A stretch of DNA of 64,000 bases. It comes from Bremerella sp. TYQ1 (GTDB lineage: Bacteria > Planctomycetota > Planctomycetia > Pirellulales > Pirellulaceae). The notes below the pieces were generated by a model. The model was not told the DNA's origin, made no database searches, and was given only the letters and a program-made list of their open reading frames with translations. This document shows positions 56,223-64,000 of this stretch, piece by piece (the stretch's first letter is position 1; each line of letters starts with the position of its first letter). Position numbers and translations under genes: made by a program. The stretch is taken from contig NZ_CP083740.1 of assembly GCF_020150455.1 (NCBI RefSeq), positions 992,001 through 1,056,000 of the forward strand. Reading direction: 5' to 3'.

Positions 56223-56573
56223 ATGATTTTGAAGCTTTTCCGAAACCGTAAGGGGCAGGGTTTAGTCGAATACGGTTTGATCATCGCTGGCGTGGCCCTA
56301 ATCTGTGCTGCAGCTGTTTCCGTCTTCGGTCACAAAACCAGCGACCTGATCGCTGCTGTTGCTACCGTTTTGCCAGGGGCTCATGTTGACGATAACGGCC
56401 CGATCGCCAGTGGCAAACTTATTGAAACCACGTCAGCCGAAGAAGGCACGATTGCGTTGGATGCTCAAGGAATTGCAGCAAATTCCGAGACCCCGCGTCT
56501 AGGTGTAAATGTCGGCCTAAATACGACTCCTCGTAACGCATTTGGCGGTTTGGTGCTGGAAGCGGGCGAGTAG
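56223..56573 (+). CDS. flp: Flp-type pilin
   Basis: 116 residues. The class IVb signature is present: basic leader (LFRNRKG), cleavage after Gly11, then QGLVEYGLIIAGVALICAAAVSVFG with Glu at +5. Flp pilins are normally 50-70 residues; this one carries an extra polar C-terminal part of about 60 residues (GTIALDAQGIAANSETP and more), so its mature pilin is unusually long. It is the major subunit of the Tad pilus, used for adhesion. The gene is followed by a strong terminator that separates it from the assembly genes, so it can be made in excess. Confidence 0.88.
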   Translation: MILKLFRNRKGQGLVEYGLIIAGVALICAAAVSVFGHKTSDLIAAVATVLPGAHVDDNGPIASGKLIETTSAEEGTIALDAQGIAANSETPRLGVNVGLNTTPRNAFGGLVLEAGE

Positions 56574-56611
56574 AAGATAGCTACGCTTATTACGCGTACC
56601 TTTGCGTAGGA

Positions 56612-56655
56612 CCTCCGTGGGTTTGCCTTGTGCGGCCCACGGGGGTTCTCATTTT
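56612..56655 (+). terminator. Terminator between flp and cpaA
   Basis: CCTCCGTGGG (56612-56621) and CCCACGGGGG (56636-56645) pair over 10 bases with one G-U wobble, followed by TTCTCATTTT. The overlap with any longer cpaA start makes GTG 56680 the better start. Read-through would set the ratio of pilin to assembly proteins. Confidence 0.75.
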
Positions 56656-56679
56656 ACGACCAAATCCATCAGGCATTTC

Positions 56680-57120
56680 GTGACGGTTGATTGGACAATT
56701 TTGGTGCCCTTGTGCGTGCTGGCGATCGCAACTGTCTGTGATCTACGGACGCGAGAGATACCAGATTGGCTTTCCATTGTCCTGCTGTGCTGGGGGTTGG
56801 TTGCCAAGGTGATTGGTTGGATTGAACTCCCTTGGATAGCCCTGACTCTAGGCTTCGGCTTAGGTGTGATTGCTACGTTACCCTTCTTCTGGCTCGGCGC
56901 TCTGGGAGGGGGAGACGTGAAATTGATCACAACTTTGGGTTGGGTGATCGGTCCAATTGGGCTATTGATAACGCTTCTGGCCATGGCCATAGCTGGCGGA
57001 GTTCTGGCAATTATTGCCGCATTGCGTGGCCAGAAAGACTACGCCTACGTACCGGCAATCTTAGCAGGTCTAGTGGGTTGTGGAATATTGGAATGGATTT
57101 ACAAGGTAGACATCGTATAG
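56680..57120 (+). CDS. cpaA: Prepilin peptidase CpaA/TadV
   Basis: 146 residues from GTG 56680; an earlier frame start at 56602 lies in the terminator. It is the short, methylase-free A24 peptidase: about four membrane helices with the two catalytic aspartates in VCDLRTREIPDW (D21) and LGGGDVKLI (D79). It cleaves the leader of the Flp pilin and the TadE/TadG pseudopilins at the inner face of the membrane. Its intact motifs contrast with the degenerate peptidase at 45902-47533. It is followed after 51 bases by tadE. Confidence 0.9.
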   Translation: MTVDWTILVPLCVLAIATVCDLRTREIPDWLSIVLLCWGLVAKVIGWIELPWIALTLGFGLGVIATLPFFWLGALGGGDVKLITTLGWVIGPIGLLITLLAMAIAGGVLAIIAALRGQKDYAYVPAILAGLVGCGILEWIYKVDIV

Positions 57121-57171
57121 CAACAGGACTGCTAATTTCAAAGATAGTATCGTATAGCCTCGGAAAGTGAC

Positions 57172-57978
57172 ATGAATACGCAAAGGAAAGGTCAATCCCT
57201 GGTCGAATTCGCCCTTGTTGCGTTGGTGCTTTACCTCCTGCTAGGGGCAATTTTTACCTTCGGACATGCTCTTTACGTGGCACAGCAAGTGCAGTTATCG
57301 GCCGATCTTTTGGCTAGAGAGGTTTCTCGAACCCCAGCCAGCGTAACAGCACCAAGTTTACGAGAAGTTCTTAGAACCGAGACCATTGAGGATTCGCTCT
57401 TCAGGGAATCGCTTCTGATTTACGAGTACAGCGAGGGAGAAAACCTTGCTGAGACAATTCAATCTTGGCCTTTGGTCAATCGACAGCTTTCCGTTGTCAT
57501 GGTCGACGACGGTGAAACGTTTCGTATTCCTGGAGCGCGAGAACGGCAAATTGGTGGTCAGACCCGGATTCAAATTGCTAGAACCTTTGACGCGGACTTC
57601 TCCGAAGATGGCGACTGGATCGATGTAGTCGAGGAACTGGTCGATGAGTCAGGCGATAGCGTTTTCCCTCCGATGACCGATCGTGGTGGTGTTGTTGCTC
57701 TTCGTATCAATTACCCGGTGCACTCCGCATTTTTGACGGCAATGGAGTCGCCTCTTGCTGACTCCCAGTTCGGTGATCCAAACACCAAGTTCATCGAAGT
57801 TTCAAACCCAAGTTCAGAGTTTAACGTTGGTGCTCCCAATCGACTTGACCCAAGAGTTGAACTTTATGGCGGTGAGAATGGACTCGGACGTCAATATGAA
57901 TGGGGCACACAAGTGAGGCCATATCGACGGATCGTAACTGGCCAGGCGATCTATCGCAGAGAAATATTTACGCCTTAA
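57172..57978 (+). CDS. tadE: TadE-like pseudopilin
   Basis: 268 residues. The N-terminus (NTQRKGQSLVEFALVALVL) has a pseudopilin cleavage site after Gly7 with Glu at +5, followed by a hydrophobic helix and then a beta-rich extracytoplasmic part. That is the TadE layout, but this copy is longer than usual (150-200 residues). It is a minor pilin needed for Tad assembly. The cpaB gene begins 15 bases after its stop. Confidence 0.85.
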   Translation: MNTQRKGQSLVEFALVALVLYLLLGAIFTFGHALYVAQQVQLSADLLAREVSRTPASVTAPSLREVLRTETIEDSLFRESLLIYEYSEGENLAETIQSWPLVNRQLSVVMVDDGETFRIPGARERQIGGQTRIQIARTFDADFSEDGDWIDVVEELVDESGDSVFPPMTDRGGVVALRINYPVHSAFLTAMESPLADSQFGDPNTKFIEVSNPSSEFNVGAPNRLDPRVELYGGENGLGRQYEWGTQVRPYRRIVTGQAIYRREIFTP

Positions 57979-57993
57979 TTTGCGAAATTGAAC

Positions 57994-59856
57994 ATGGCCA
58001 AAAGAAATACTTCGTCCCGACGCCCGTCCATTTTCCTGCCACTGCTTCTTGTGTTGGTTTTGCCGGCCGTGTTATTCGCAGGCACGTTAGGCACGCTGGT
58101 AGCACTTGGAATCGAAATTCCATTTTTGAAAGCTCCGGAACCGCCAACGCTGCAGATCCCATCAAACCCTCGTCCCTTGGCAGCCTACCATCGTGTTGGA
58201 CGGGATGATCTCATCGATTTCGAAACCGGCCAAATCCGCTACATGAAAATGCCGCCGGCCTCTGCCGTGGGTAGTAAGCTCAAAGGAACGACTCTGAGTG
58301 GCGAGATCACAGAAGGTGTCGTTCAGTCGATTGAAACAAAAGAAATTCAAGGAGGAACCTATCCTGTCTTTATTCTTTCGTCCGGCGACGAAGTGCCTTT
58401 GCCCAATGTCGACGAAGTGGGAGGTGCTTATCTGCGTTTGGGAAATATCATCGGTCGCGTGCTTGATCGGAACAAATCAGCCAATTTCGGTTTTACGGAG
58501 GGTAATTTCTTACCTGAGGGAACTCGAGCTGGAACTGTCGGTGGTGTTCCTAATGGAATGAAGGCCTACACGCTAGAGGCGGGTAAGCTAGTTGGCATCC
58601 ACGGCTTGAACATTGGCGATAAAGTTGACCTTCTTGCAAGCGTTCCCATCGAAAAAGTAGGTAGCGGTGGAGCATTGGCCGGAAATGGTCTTCTTGCGTC
58701 GTCCATGATGGCTGGCAAACAATCAACGAAATCTCGCGACAAAGATATTTCCGAACCGCATTTAATCGCCAGCGATGTTCAAGTAATTACACCCGTTTAT
58801 CGCCGTGCCAAAACGACTACCTCATCTTCGTTAATCGATGGTACATCAACAAGAAACACTCCTGTTGAAGAGGTCGTTTTAGCAGTTCACGAAGGTGACA
58901 TACCTTCAGTCACCGAAGTACTGGCAATGGACGTTCCTATTACCGTCGTCGCTCACTCGGGACGTCCAAGTGCCGAACTGGAATCAAATATTCCTGAGGG
59001 AATGACGCGAGTAGTCGTTACTCCACGAGAAACGATTCCGTATACGGAGTTGCACCTATCGCAGTTAATACCTGGTGGAGCGAGACAGCCACGGACCATC
59101 CTGCTCGCCGATGAACAAGTGAAAGATCTGAATGTTCTGGCGACTTCAGATCAAATTGTGGGTCGCGTCGTTCGACGCGCCAAAGCGCCTGGAACGTTCT
59201 TTACGGAACAAGATTTCTTCCCTGTAGGAACATCGTCTGGGCTTTCTGCGGCTGTGCCTGCCGGACAAGTTGCTTATACGGTCGATGCGTCCAAGCTTAA
59301 CGGAGTCGCGGGGCTTGGGCTGGGGGATCGATTCGACCTGATCGCCACACGGCCGGTTGATTTCCAAAAGATGGCACAGCGTATTGGTGCCAAAGATCTA
59401 GCGGTTTCCTCCGCAATTCGGCAAGGTGGTCTACGACTCGATGCCGGAGCTCATACCCAGGTCGTTCTCCGCGGAGCGACTGTGATTGCACCGCCTGGCT
59501 CGTCGGCAATGCGGATGCATGGTGCGGTTAATGGTAGTACCCAACAAGATGTTCAATCTCCCATGGTCATCGCCGTTTCTCCGGATGAGATCTCAAAATT
59601 GAGTGAGGTTTTGGCCGTTGAAACGCGATTAACGGCCATCCTCAGGGGAAATAGAAATGAGAATGATGTCGAGCCAATTTCCGATTCAGCAGACCCTACA
59701 GAATCAGTTCATGTTCTCGACTCGATGATTGGAAGCGATCGTCAACCGATTGTCTTCTTAGGGGATCGAAAGAGCTCACCCACGAAACCGCTGAACCTTG
59801 GTGATTTATTACCCTTGGAAGACGGGGGAAATGCAAACGATAAGGGGGGAGAGTGA
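57994..59856 (+). CDS. cpaB: CpaB/RcpC pilus assembly protein with duplicated module
   Basis: 620 residues from ATG 57994; TTG 57988 is less likely. A membrane helix (~16-40) is followed by two CpaB-like modules. The first (around 58440-58650) has IGRVLDRNKSANFGFTEGNF and KLVGIHGLNIGDKVDLLASV; the second (around 59150-59360) has VGRVVRRAKAPGTFFTEQDF and KLNGVAGLGLGDRFDLIATR. They are clearly homologous. Ordinary CpaB has one such SAF/RcpC module and 250-320 residues. It acts in the periplasm, near the secretin. The 3' end overlaps the next gene's start. Confidence 0.88.
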   Translation: MAKRNTSSRRPSIFLPLLLVLVLPAVLFAGTLGTLVALGIEIPFLKAPEPPTLQIPSNPRPLAAYHRVGRDDLIDFETGQIRYMKMPPASAVGSKLKGTTLSGEITEGVVQSIETKEIQGGTYPVFILSSGDEVPLPNVDEVGGAYLRLGNIIGRVLDRNKSANFGFTEGNFLPEGTRAGTVGGVPNGMKAYTLEAGKLVGIHGLNIGDKVDLLASVPIEKVGSGGALAGNGLLASSMMAGKQSTKSRDKDISEPHLIASDVQVITPVYRRAKTTTSSSLIDGTSTRNTPVEEVVLAVHEGDIPSVTEVLAMDVPITVVAHSGRPSAELESNIPEGMTRVVVTPRETIPYTELHLSQLIPGGARQPRTILLADEQVKDLNVLATSDQIVGRVVRRAKAPGTFFTEQDFFPVGTSSGLSAAVPAGQVAYTVDASKLNGVAGLGLGDRFDLIATRPVDFQKMAQRIGAKDLAVSSAIRQGGLRLDAGAHTQVVLRGATVIAPPGSSAMRMHGAVNGSTQQDVQSPMVIAVSPDEISKLSEVLAVETRLTAILRGNRNENDVEPISDSADPTESVHVLDSMIGSDRQPIVFLGDRKSSPTKPLNLGDLLPLEDGGNANDKGGE

Positions 59857-60899
59857 TGAGAATCTCCCGATGTCTACAAAGACAACGACAAGGCTACGTG
59901 CTGGTTTTATTTGCTATGTTGCTTTGGATAGTTCTTGGAATGGCGGCATTAGTCATTGATTTGGGATTGGCGAGAGTCCACTTTCGACAGATGCAGTCGG
60001 CAACCGATACTGCCGCAATCGCAGGACTTCGAGAAGAGCTCACGGGCGACTCGAACCGAGATAAGCCGCGCTGGCTGGCAGCTCAAACTTTTCACCCAAA
60101 CATCGATCAGAACTTCGAATCGTACGCTACTCAGCAATCTGTTTTGAGCATTAATAATGATTTACCACCATCAGGAGGCGTCGTAGAAGATCCCCGCGGA
60201 AAGCGATGGATACCTAATCTCGCGTCGAATGCTGAAAACGTTCCCAACGGAGACTTAGAGTACAGCGAAACTGAGAGAACTTTCATAGCCCGCATAAGAC
60301 GCTCGGCAGTCGCTCCGGTTGATGGTGTTCGAAATGATTCTATGCCGCAGCCATACCTTTTCGGACGTGCGACAATCCGCACACCGTCAAGACCAAGCGA
60401 GGCGATCTATCGGGGAATATGCCTTAGATCAGCTTCAATCGCCTCGATCACTCCTGCATTGGCGATGGGACCGCCTATTGTAAAGCAAGATGGAGAGCCT
60501 GTTGGCGGCGTTCAATACGCGGCTTCACTCGACGAATGGAACGATTCAATTGTTCATGCAATCATTATCGCGGAAGGCAAACTACCCAGTTGGTATAGCG
60601 TTGGCAACATCGCTCCTGACCAAGAATTAGACCCAGCAACTTCTCCAACTGGATACGTTGCCATTTATGCTCCTTCCGTTTCGGATCGCATCGTCGGATT
60701 TGGCTTTGTGATAGATGGCGAGCCTCAGGCCGGTCACGTGGCTGAAACAAATGCGACAAATCGATTGTTGCTCGACGCTGAGGGTGATGACCGTCCAAGT
60801 CTCGAGGAATACCACCAACTCCTTAGCTTGTCTCAAGATAACTTTGTCCAGACTTATTGCCTATCGTTGACCCCCGCGAATGAATTCTTAGAAGACTAA
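59856..60899 (+). CDS. tadG: TadG-like protein with Tad_N domain
   Basis: 347 residues from ATG 59856, directly after GGGGGGAGAG; a GTG one codon earlier overlaps the cpaB stop as GTGA. The N-terminus has the putative Flp assembly TadE/G-like pattern: QGYVLVLFAMLLWIVLGMAA, IDLGLARVHFRQMQSATDTA and AAIAGLRE. The rest is a large beta-rich periplasmic domain not recognised further. The usual place of the secretin gene (cpaC/rcpA) behind cpaB is taken by this gene. Confidence 0.82.
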   Translation: MRISRCLQRQRQGYVLVLFAMLLWIVLGMAALVIDLGLARVHFRQMQSATDTAAIAGLREELTGDSNRDKPRWLAAQTFHPNIDQNFESYATQQSVLSINNDLPPSGGVVEDPRGKRWIPNLASNAENVPNGDLEYSETERTFIARIRRSAVAPVDGVRNDSMPQPYLFGRATIRTPSRPSEAIYRGICLRSASIASITPALAMGPPIVKQDGEPVGGVQYAASLDEWNDSIVHAIIIAEGKLPSWYSVGNIAPDQELDPATSPTGYVAIYAPSVSDRIVGFGFVIDGEPQAGHVAETNATNRLLLDAEGDDRPSLEEYHQLLSLSQDNFVQTYCLSLTPANEFLED

Positions 60900-60904
60900 C
60901 GCTC

Positions 60905-62161
60905 GTGTCCACCAAACCTCAAGTACTTACCGTTACCCGGGACCCAAAGTTACGAGACGAATTGCAAGATTTGTTGTCGTCGTTCGAGGATCGCTCGTTC
61001 GTCGTGGTAGCCGCTCAAGACAATCGTCAAGCTGTCGAGATCGCTCGCACTCGCCATCCGGAAATTGCATTGGTTGAGATGCGAGATAATAGTTTGCCGA
61101 TTCAATCGTTTGCGAGAGAGATGTCTGCCGTTTCTCCAAACACGACAGTTGTCGGCGTAATCAGGGACGGGGCATTCTCTGGGAGCACGTCTGAAAGTCA
61201 GGTCGTAATTGATGTGCTGAGGAGCGGCGTGAAGGATTTCCTTCACTATCCATTCTCGCTTGGAGAACTTGATGAGTTAGTCCGACGCGTAGAGAAGAGT
61301 GCTCAGAAGGCGCCGGCGAAACTTGGAGCTGTAGTTGCCTTTGTTAGCAACAAAGGCGGTGTTGGCAAATCTACCTTGGCCATTAACACCGCGGTTGGAC
61401 TTGCTCAGCAGTTCCCTGGACAAGTATTGCTGGTCGATGCATCACTACAACTTGGAGTTGCTGCGTCGATGCTTGATCTCCGGCCTTCGGCAACCCTCAC
61501 GGAAGCGGCAAAGGAACAGAGCCGTTTGGATACCACGCTCATTCAAGAGATGGCGGTAACTCACTCGTCTGGACTCCATTTGTTGGCGGCGCCAAGAGAT
61601 GCCGTCGAGGCAGCAAAGGTCGATGAGGAAGTCATGACGCAAGTCTTGTCACTTGCTCGCCGCTCTTACAACTACGTAGTTGTCGATACGTTTCCCGTAT
61701 TTGATGCGATTTCATTGGCAATTCTTGATTTGACATCACGGGCTTTTGTTGTCACAGAAAACGTCATTCCAACTCTTCTTGGAACGGCCAAGCTAATTGA
61801 GCTCCTCGAGAAGTTCTCCTATCCAGCAGATCAAACGGAGATCATTTTAAATCGTCAGCAACGCGTATCGGGGAGTTTAAGTCCAAGCGACATTGCAACA
61901 AGACTTCGGCGTCCGATTGACTGGGTGTTTCCATACGATCGAAACGTTATTGGTGCTGCAAACACAGGCATTCCCATCGCGACAACGGCTCGAGGCTACT
62001 TTGGGTTTGGACGCGAACTTAAGCGTTTCATAAATGAAGTAGCGAAGACACGCGGTGAGCTACATGCCAACGGTGTTGCATTTCCGGTTAATGGAAACTC
62101 GAGCCAAGATGTGAAAAATGGTCACGGTCTCCTGGAAGTTCAGCTGAAGGAGCATCGATGA
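60905..62161 (+). CDS. cpaE: CpaE/TadZ pilus localisation ATPase
   Basis: 418 residues from GTG 60905, five bases after the previous stop. The first ~125 residues resemble a receiver domain without the phospho-accepting aspartate (ALVEMRDNS instead of a D). Then comes a MinD/ParA-type ATPase with the deviant Walker A KGGVGKSTLA, the switch region LLVDASLQLG and VVVDTFPVFD. TadZ places the Tad machine at a pole. The stop overlaps the cpaF start by four bases (ATGA), so both are translated together. Confidence 0.9.
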   Translation: MSTKPQVLTVTRDPKLRDELQDLLSSFEDRSFVVVAAQDNRQAVEIARTRHPEIALVEMRDNSLPIQSFAREMSAVSPNTTVVGVIRDGAFSGSTSESQVVIDVLRSGVKDFLHYPFSLGELDELVRRVEKSAQKAPAKLGAVVAFVSNKGGVGKSTLAINTAVGLAQQFPGQVLLVDASLQLGVAASMLDLRPSATLTEAAKEQSRLDTTLIQEMAVTHSSGLHLLAAPRDAVEAAKVDEEVMTQVLSLARRSYNYVVVDTFPVFDAISLAILDLTSRAFVVTENVIPTLLGTAKLIELLEKFSYPADQTEIILNRQQRVSGSLSPSDIATRLRRPIDWVFPYDRNVIGAANTGIPIATTARGYFGFGRELKRFINEVAKTRGELHANGVAFPVNGNSSQDVKNGHGLLEVQLKEHR

Positions 62162-63555
62162 GCGACGATTCACTGCGTGATCTTTTTGGTCGCAATACTG
62201 CGTCCGTTCCCCTTCAGCGGATGAAGCGTGAAGAGAAGAAACGCAGCCAAACGCTGCAAACTTCAGTTCCGTTGGCGAATGAATCTGGAAGCGTTAACTA
62301 CTTAAACGTTAAGGCTGATTTGCATCGAACGTTACTCGATGACCTAGATCGTCGTAACTTAATCGGGGCAAGTGAATCGGATCTGAATCGCTTCGTACGG
62401 GATTTTGTCGATCAGGCACTCGAAGAAACTGTCGTTCCATTGAATGATCAGGAACGGGCTCGGTTGGTCGATGATCTTTTGGAGGAAACCTTAGGCGTCG
62501 GTCCTTTGGCCAGCCTGATGGCAGATCCGGCGGTAACCGATATTCTGGTAAATGGGCCACATCAGATTTACGTGGAGAGATTTGGCCAGTTAGAACAGAC
62601 TAAAGTTCAATTTCGCGATGATGACCATCTCATCCGTATAATTCAGCGAATTGCTTCTCGAGTAGGACGCCGTATCGATGAAGGTTCGCCAATGGTCGAC
62701 GCTCGTTTAGCGGATGGCAGTCGTGTAAATGCAACGCTCCCACCGGCAACGATCGATGGCCCAACACTTTCGATTCGTCGTTTTGGCAAGCGACGTCTAA
62801 GAGCCGATGATCTGCTGCAACTAGGTATGTTCTCGGAAACTATGCACCAGTTCTTGCAATACATGGTGATTGGTCGGCGTAACATCCTTGTCTCCGGTGG
62901 TACTGGCTCTGGTAAATCGACGTTCCTTGGCGCGGTAGCTGAATCGATTCCTGACCGCGAGAGAATCGTGACGATTGAGGATGCGGCAGAACTAATGCTC
63001 GATCAAACACATGTCGTCCGAATGGAAACCCGTCCTCCAAATGTTGAGGGGCGAGGAGTCATAACATCACGTGACCTCATGGTGAATTCGCTGCGTATGC
63101 GACCGGATCGAATCATTATAGGGGAAGTGCGTAGCGGCGAAGCACTCGATATGCTTCAGGCGATGAATACTGGGCATGATGGAAGCTTGACGACGATTCA
63201 CGCAAACAGTCCCCGAGACGCTTTGAGCCGACTTGAGACCATGGTATTGATGGCAGGACTTGATCTACCTTCACGTGCCATTCGAGAGCAAATCGTTTCT
63301 GCAATCCAGGTCATCGTGCATGTGCGTCGCTATGAAGATGGTGTACGTCGGGTGGAATCCATTGCAGAAATCGCCGGACTCGAGGGAAATACGCCCCAAC
63401 TTCAAGAGATCTATCGCTTCCGTCATCAAGGCCGTGAGGGCAAACGAATTCAGGGGCAACATCAAAGCACAGGAATTGTTCCTCGCGTGGTTGATCAACT
63501 CCGAGCTCTCGGAACCGACCTTCCTATGTCGCTGTTTCAGGCCGGAGGATCGTAG
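62158..63555 (+). CDS. cpaF: CpaF/TadA secretion ATPase
   Basis: 465 residues. This is a type II/IV secretion ATPase: N-terminal domain, arginine-rich segment ([19 protein letters not shown]), Walker [14 protein letters not shown] near residue 245, Asp box VTIEDAAEL, Walker [18 protein letters not shown] and His box [13 protein letters not shown]. As a hexamer it powers pilus extension and retraction at the inner membrane. It overlaps cpaE by four bases and the next gene by one (TAGTG). Confidence 0.95.
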   Translation: MSDDSLRDLFGRNTASVPLQRMKREEKKRSQTLQTSVPLANESGSVNYLNVKADLHRTLLDDLDRRNLIGASESDLNRFVRDFVDQALEETVVPLNDQERARLVDDLLEETLGVGPLASLMADPAVTDILVNGPHQIYVERFGQLEQTKVQFRDDDHLIRIIQRIASRVGRRIDEGSPMVDARLADGSRVNATLPPATIDGPTLSIRRFGKRRLRADDLLQLGMFSETMHQFLQYMVIGRRNILVSGGTGSGKSTFLGAVAESIPDRERIVTIEDAAELMLDQTHVVRMETRPPNVEGRGVITSRDLMVNSLRMRPDRIIIGEVRSGEALDMLQAMNTGHDGSLTTIHANSPRDALSRLETMVLMAGLDLPSRAIREQIVSAIQVIVHVRRYEDGVRRVESIAEIAGLEGNTPQLQEIYRFRHQGREGKRIQGQHQSTGIVPRVVDQLRALGTDLPMSLFQAGGS

Positions 63556-64000
63556 TGGGAACGGTAATCCTACTCGGAACGATTGGTGTCCTTGGCATGG
63601 TGGCGTATCGAATGCATCAGGCTCAGTTGCGTGCGTTAGCCCTGGATCGCTTTCAATCCCTTGAAATTGTCGAGCTAATCGACGAGCAAAATACCCAACC
63701 GCTACCACAACGCCAAGTTATTCGCCGCTATCTTTGGCTTCCCTGGATTTGCGGAGCGTTTGCATCGGTTATGGTGTTTTGGTTGGTTGGCTTAAGTGTC
63801 GTGATTTCTCTAACGATGGGGCTGATCGTTGCATTGCTCCTCGTGATTTTGGAAGTCTGGAATGCACAGCGGCAGGCTGCAAAATTGGAAGAGCAATTGG
63901 CCGAAGCAATTGACCTGATGATTGGAACCCTGGGAGCAGGGGCTGGTCTCAGCACGTCGATGAGCGTTGTTATCGAAGAACTGCGAGATCCTCTTCGTGG
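63555..64000 (+). CDS. tadB: TadB-like inner-membrane platform protein, 3' end cut off
   Basis: GTG 63555 shares one base with the cpaF stop, and the frame runs past the window end (148 codons visible). It contains an N-terminal hydrophobic helix (VILLGTIGVLGMVAY), two more membrane segments (PWICGAFASVMVFWLVGL and LTMGLIVALLLVILEV) and the start of the T2SSF/GspF domain: EEQLAEAIDLMIGTLGAGAG, then IEELRDPL. TadB with TadC forms the membrane platform on which CpaF acts. A TadC gene is expected next, outside the window. Confidence 0.88.
   Translation, partial: MGTVILLGTIGVLGMVAYRMHQAQLRALALDRFQSLEIVELIDEQNTQPLPQRQVIRRYLWLPWICGAFASVMVFWLVGLSVVISLTMGLIVALLLVILEVWNAQRQAAKLEEQLAEAIDLMIGTLGAGAGLSTSMSVVIEELRDPLR

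Noticed and set aside
1..64000. tRNA, rRNA, CRISPR array, insertion sequence, phage or toxin-antitoxin genes
   Set aside because: None was recognised on either strand; no regularly spaced repeats, transposase motifs or tRNA-like cloverleafs were seen by eye, though short RNA genes could be missed without a covariance-model search.

Overview
The window looks like a chromosomal segment of a planctomycete, most likely Pirellulaceae. The evidence is the set of families that are nearly diagnostic of that group: paired DUF1501 and PSCyt1/DUF1549/DUF1553 (PSD1) genes, a DUF1592-type cytochrome with a sulfatase and a DUF1552 protein, two DUF1559 proteins with prepilin-like N-termini, SHD1-tailed secreted proteins and many Sec/Tat-exported products. 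I saw no tRNA, rRNA, insertion sequence, phage gene or CRISPR array.

Layout. (1) 1-6.9 kb, plus strand: exported proteins, with two paralogous WD40+SHD1 proteins flanking an unknown secreted protein and a CsgG-like protein; the second paralogue also carries its own CsgG-like N-terminus. (2) 7.6-18.2 kb: a stand-alone AhpD-like sensory domain (plus). Facing it is an overlapping three-gene operon (minus): SbnA-type cysteine-synthase-fold enzyme, FAD/NAD(P)-binding protein and PLP decarboxylase. A perfect inverted repeat lies just upstream of that operon. Behind it is a 1786-residue double hybrid histidine kinase. (3) 18.7-28.2 kb: SDR oxidoreductase; DUF1592-sulfatase-DUF1552 operon (minus); NhaP-like antiporter; a 41-residue basic protein; a secreted lectin-fold protein. 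(4) 28.9-35.3 kb: complete tripartite RND efflux system, with the outer-membrane factor divergent from the adaptor-pump pair. (5) 35.8-45.6 kb: DUF1501/PSD1 pair, DUF5060 glycosidase, PQQ-type propeller, DUF1559 protein and a small lipoprotein. (6) 45.9-55.8 kb: a degenerate prepilin peptidase, then a probable metal-homeostasis operon: secreted unknown, CobW GTPase, flavoprotein with a Cys-rich tail, short FeoB-like transporter and unknown. Two His-rich exported proteins and a DUF1559 protein with a zinc-ribbon-like tail follow. (7) 56.2-64 kb: a Tad/Flp pilus locus, flp-cpaA-tadE-cpaB-tadG-cpaE-cpaF-tadB, cut by the window end.

How they work together. The CobW/FeoB-like cluster and its His-rich periplasmic partners read as one metal acquisition or allocation unit, perhaps for zinc; it has its own candidate promoter and palindromic operator. 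The SbnA/FAD/decarboxylase operon looks like a small diaminopropionate-type pathway, possibly for a metallophore or unusual amino acid, without NIS synthetase or transporter in view. The Tad locus has an active CpaA next to it, whereas the larger prepilin peptidase 10 kb upstream has lost its second catalytic motif. These two gene clusters and several strong inverted repeats are the main leads. Functional names rest on motif recognition by eye; no database search was run.
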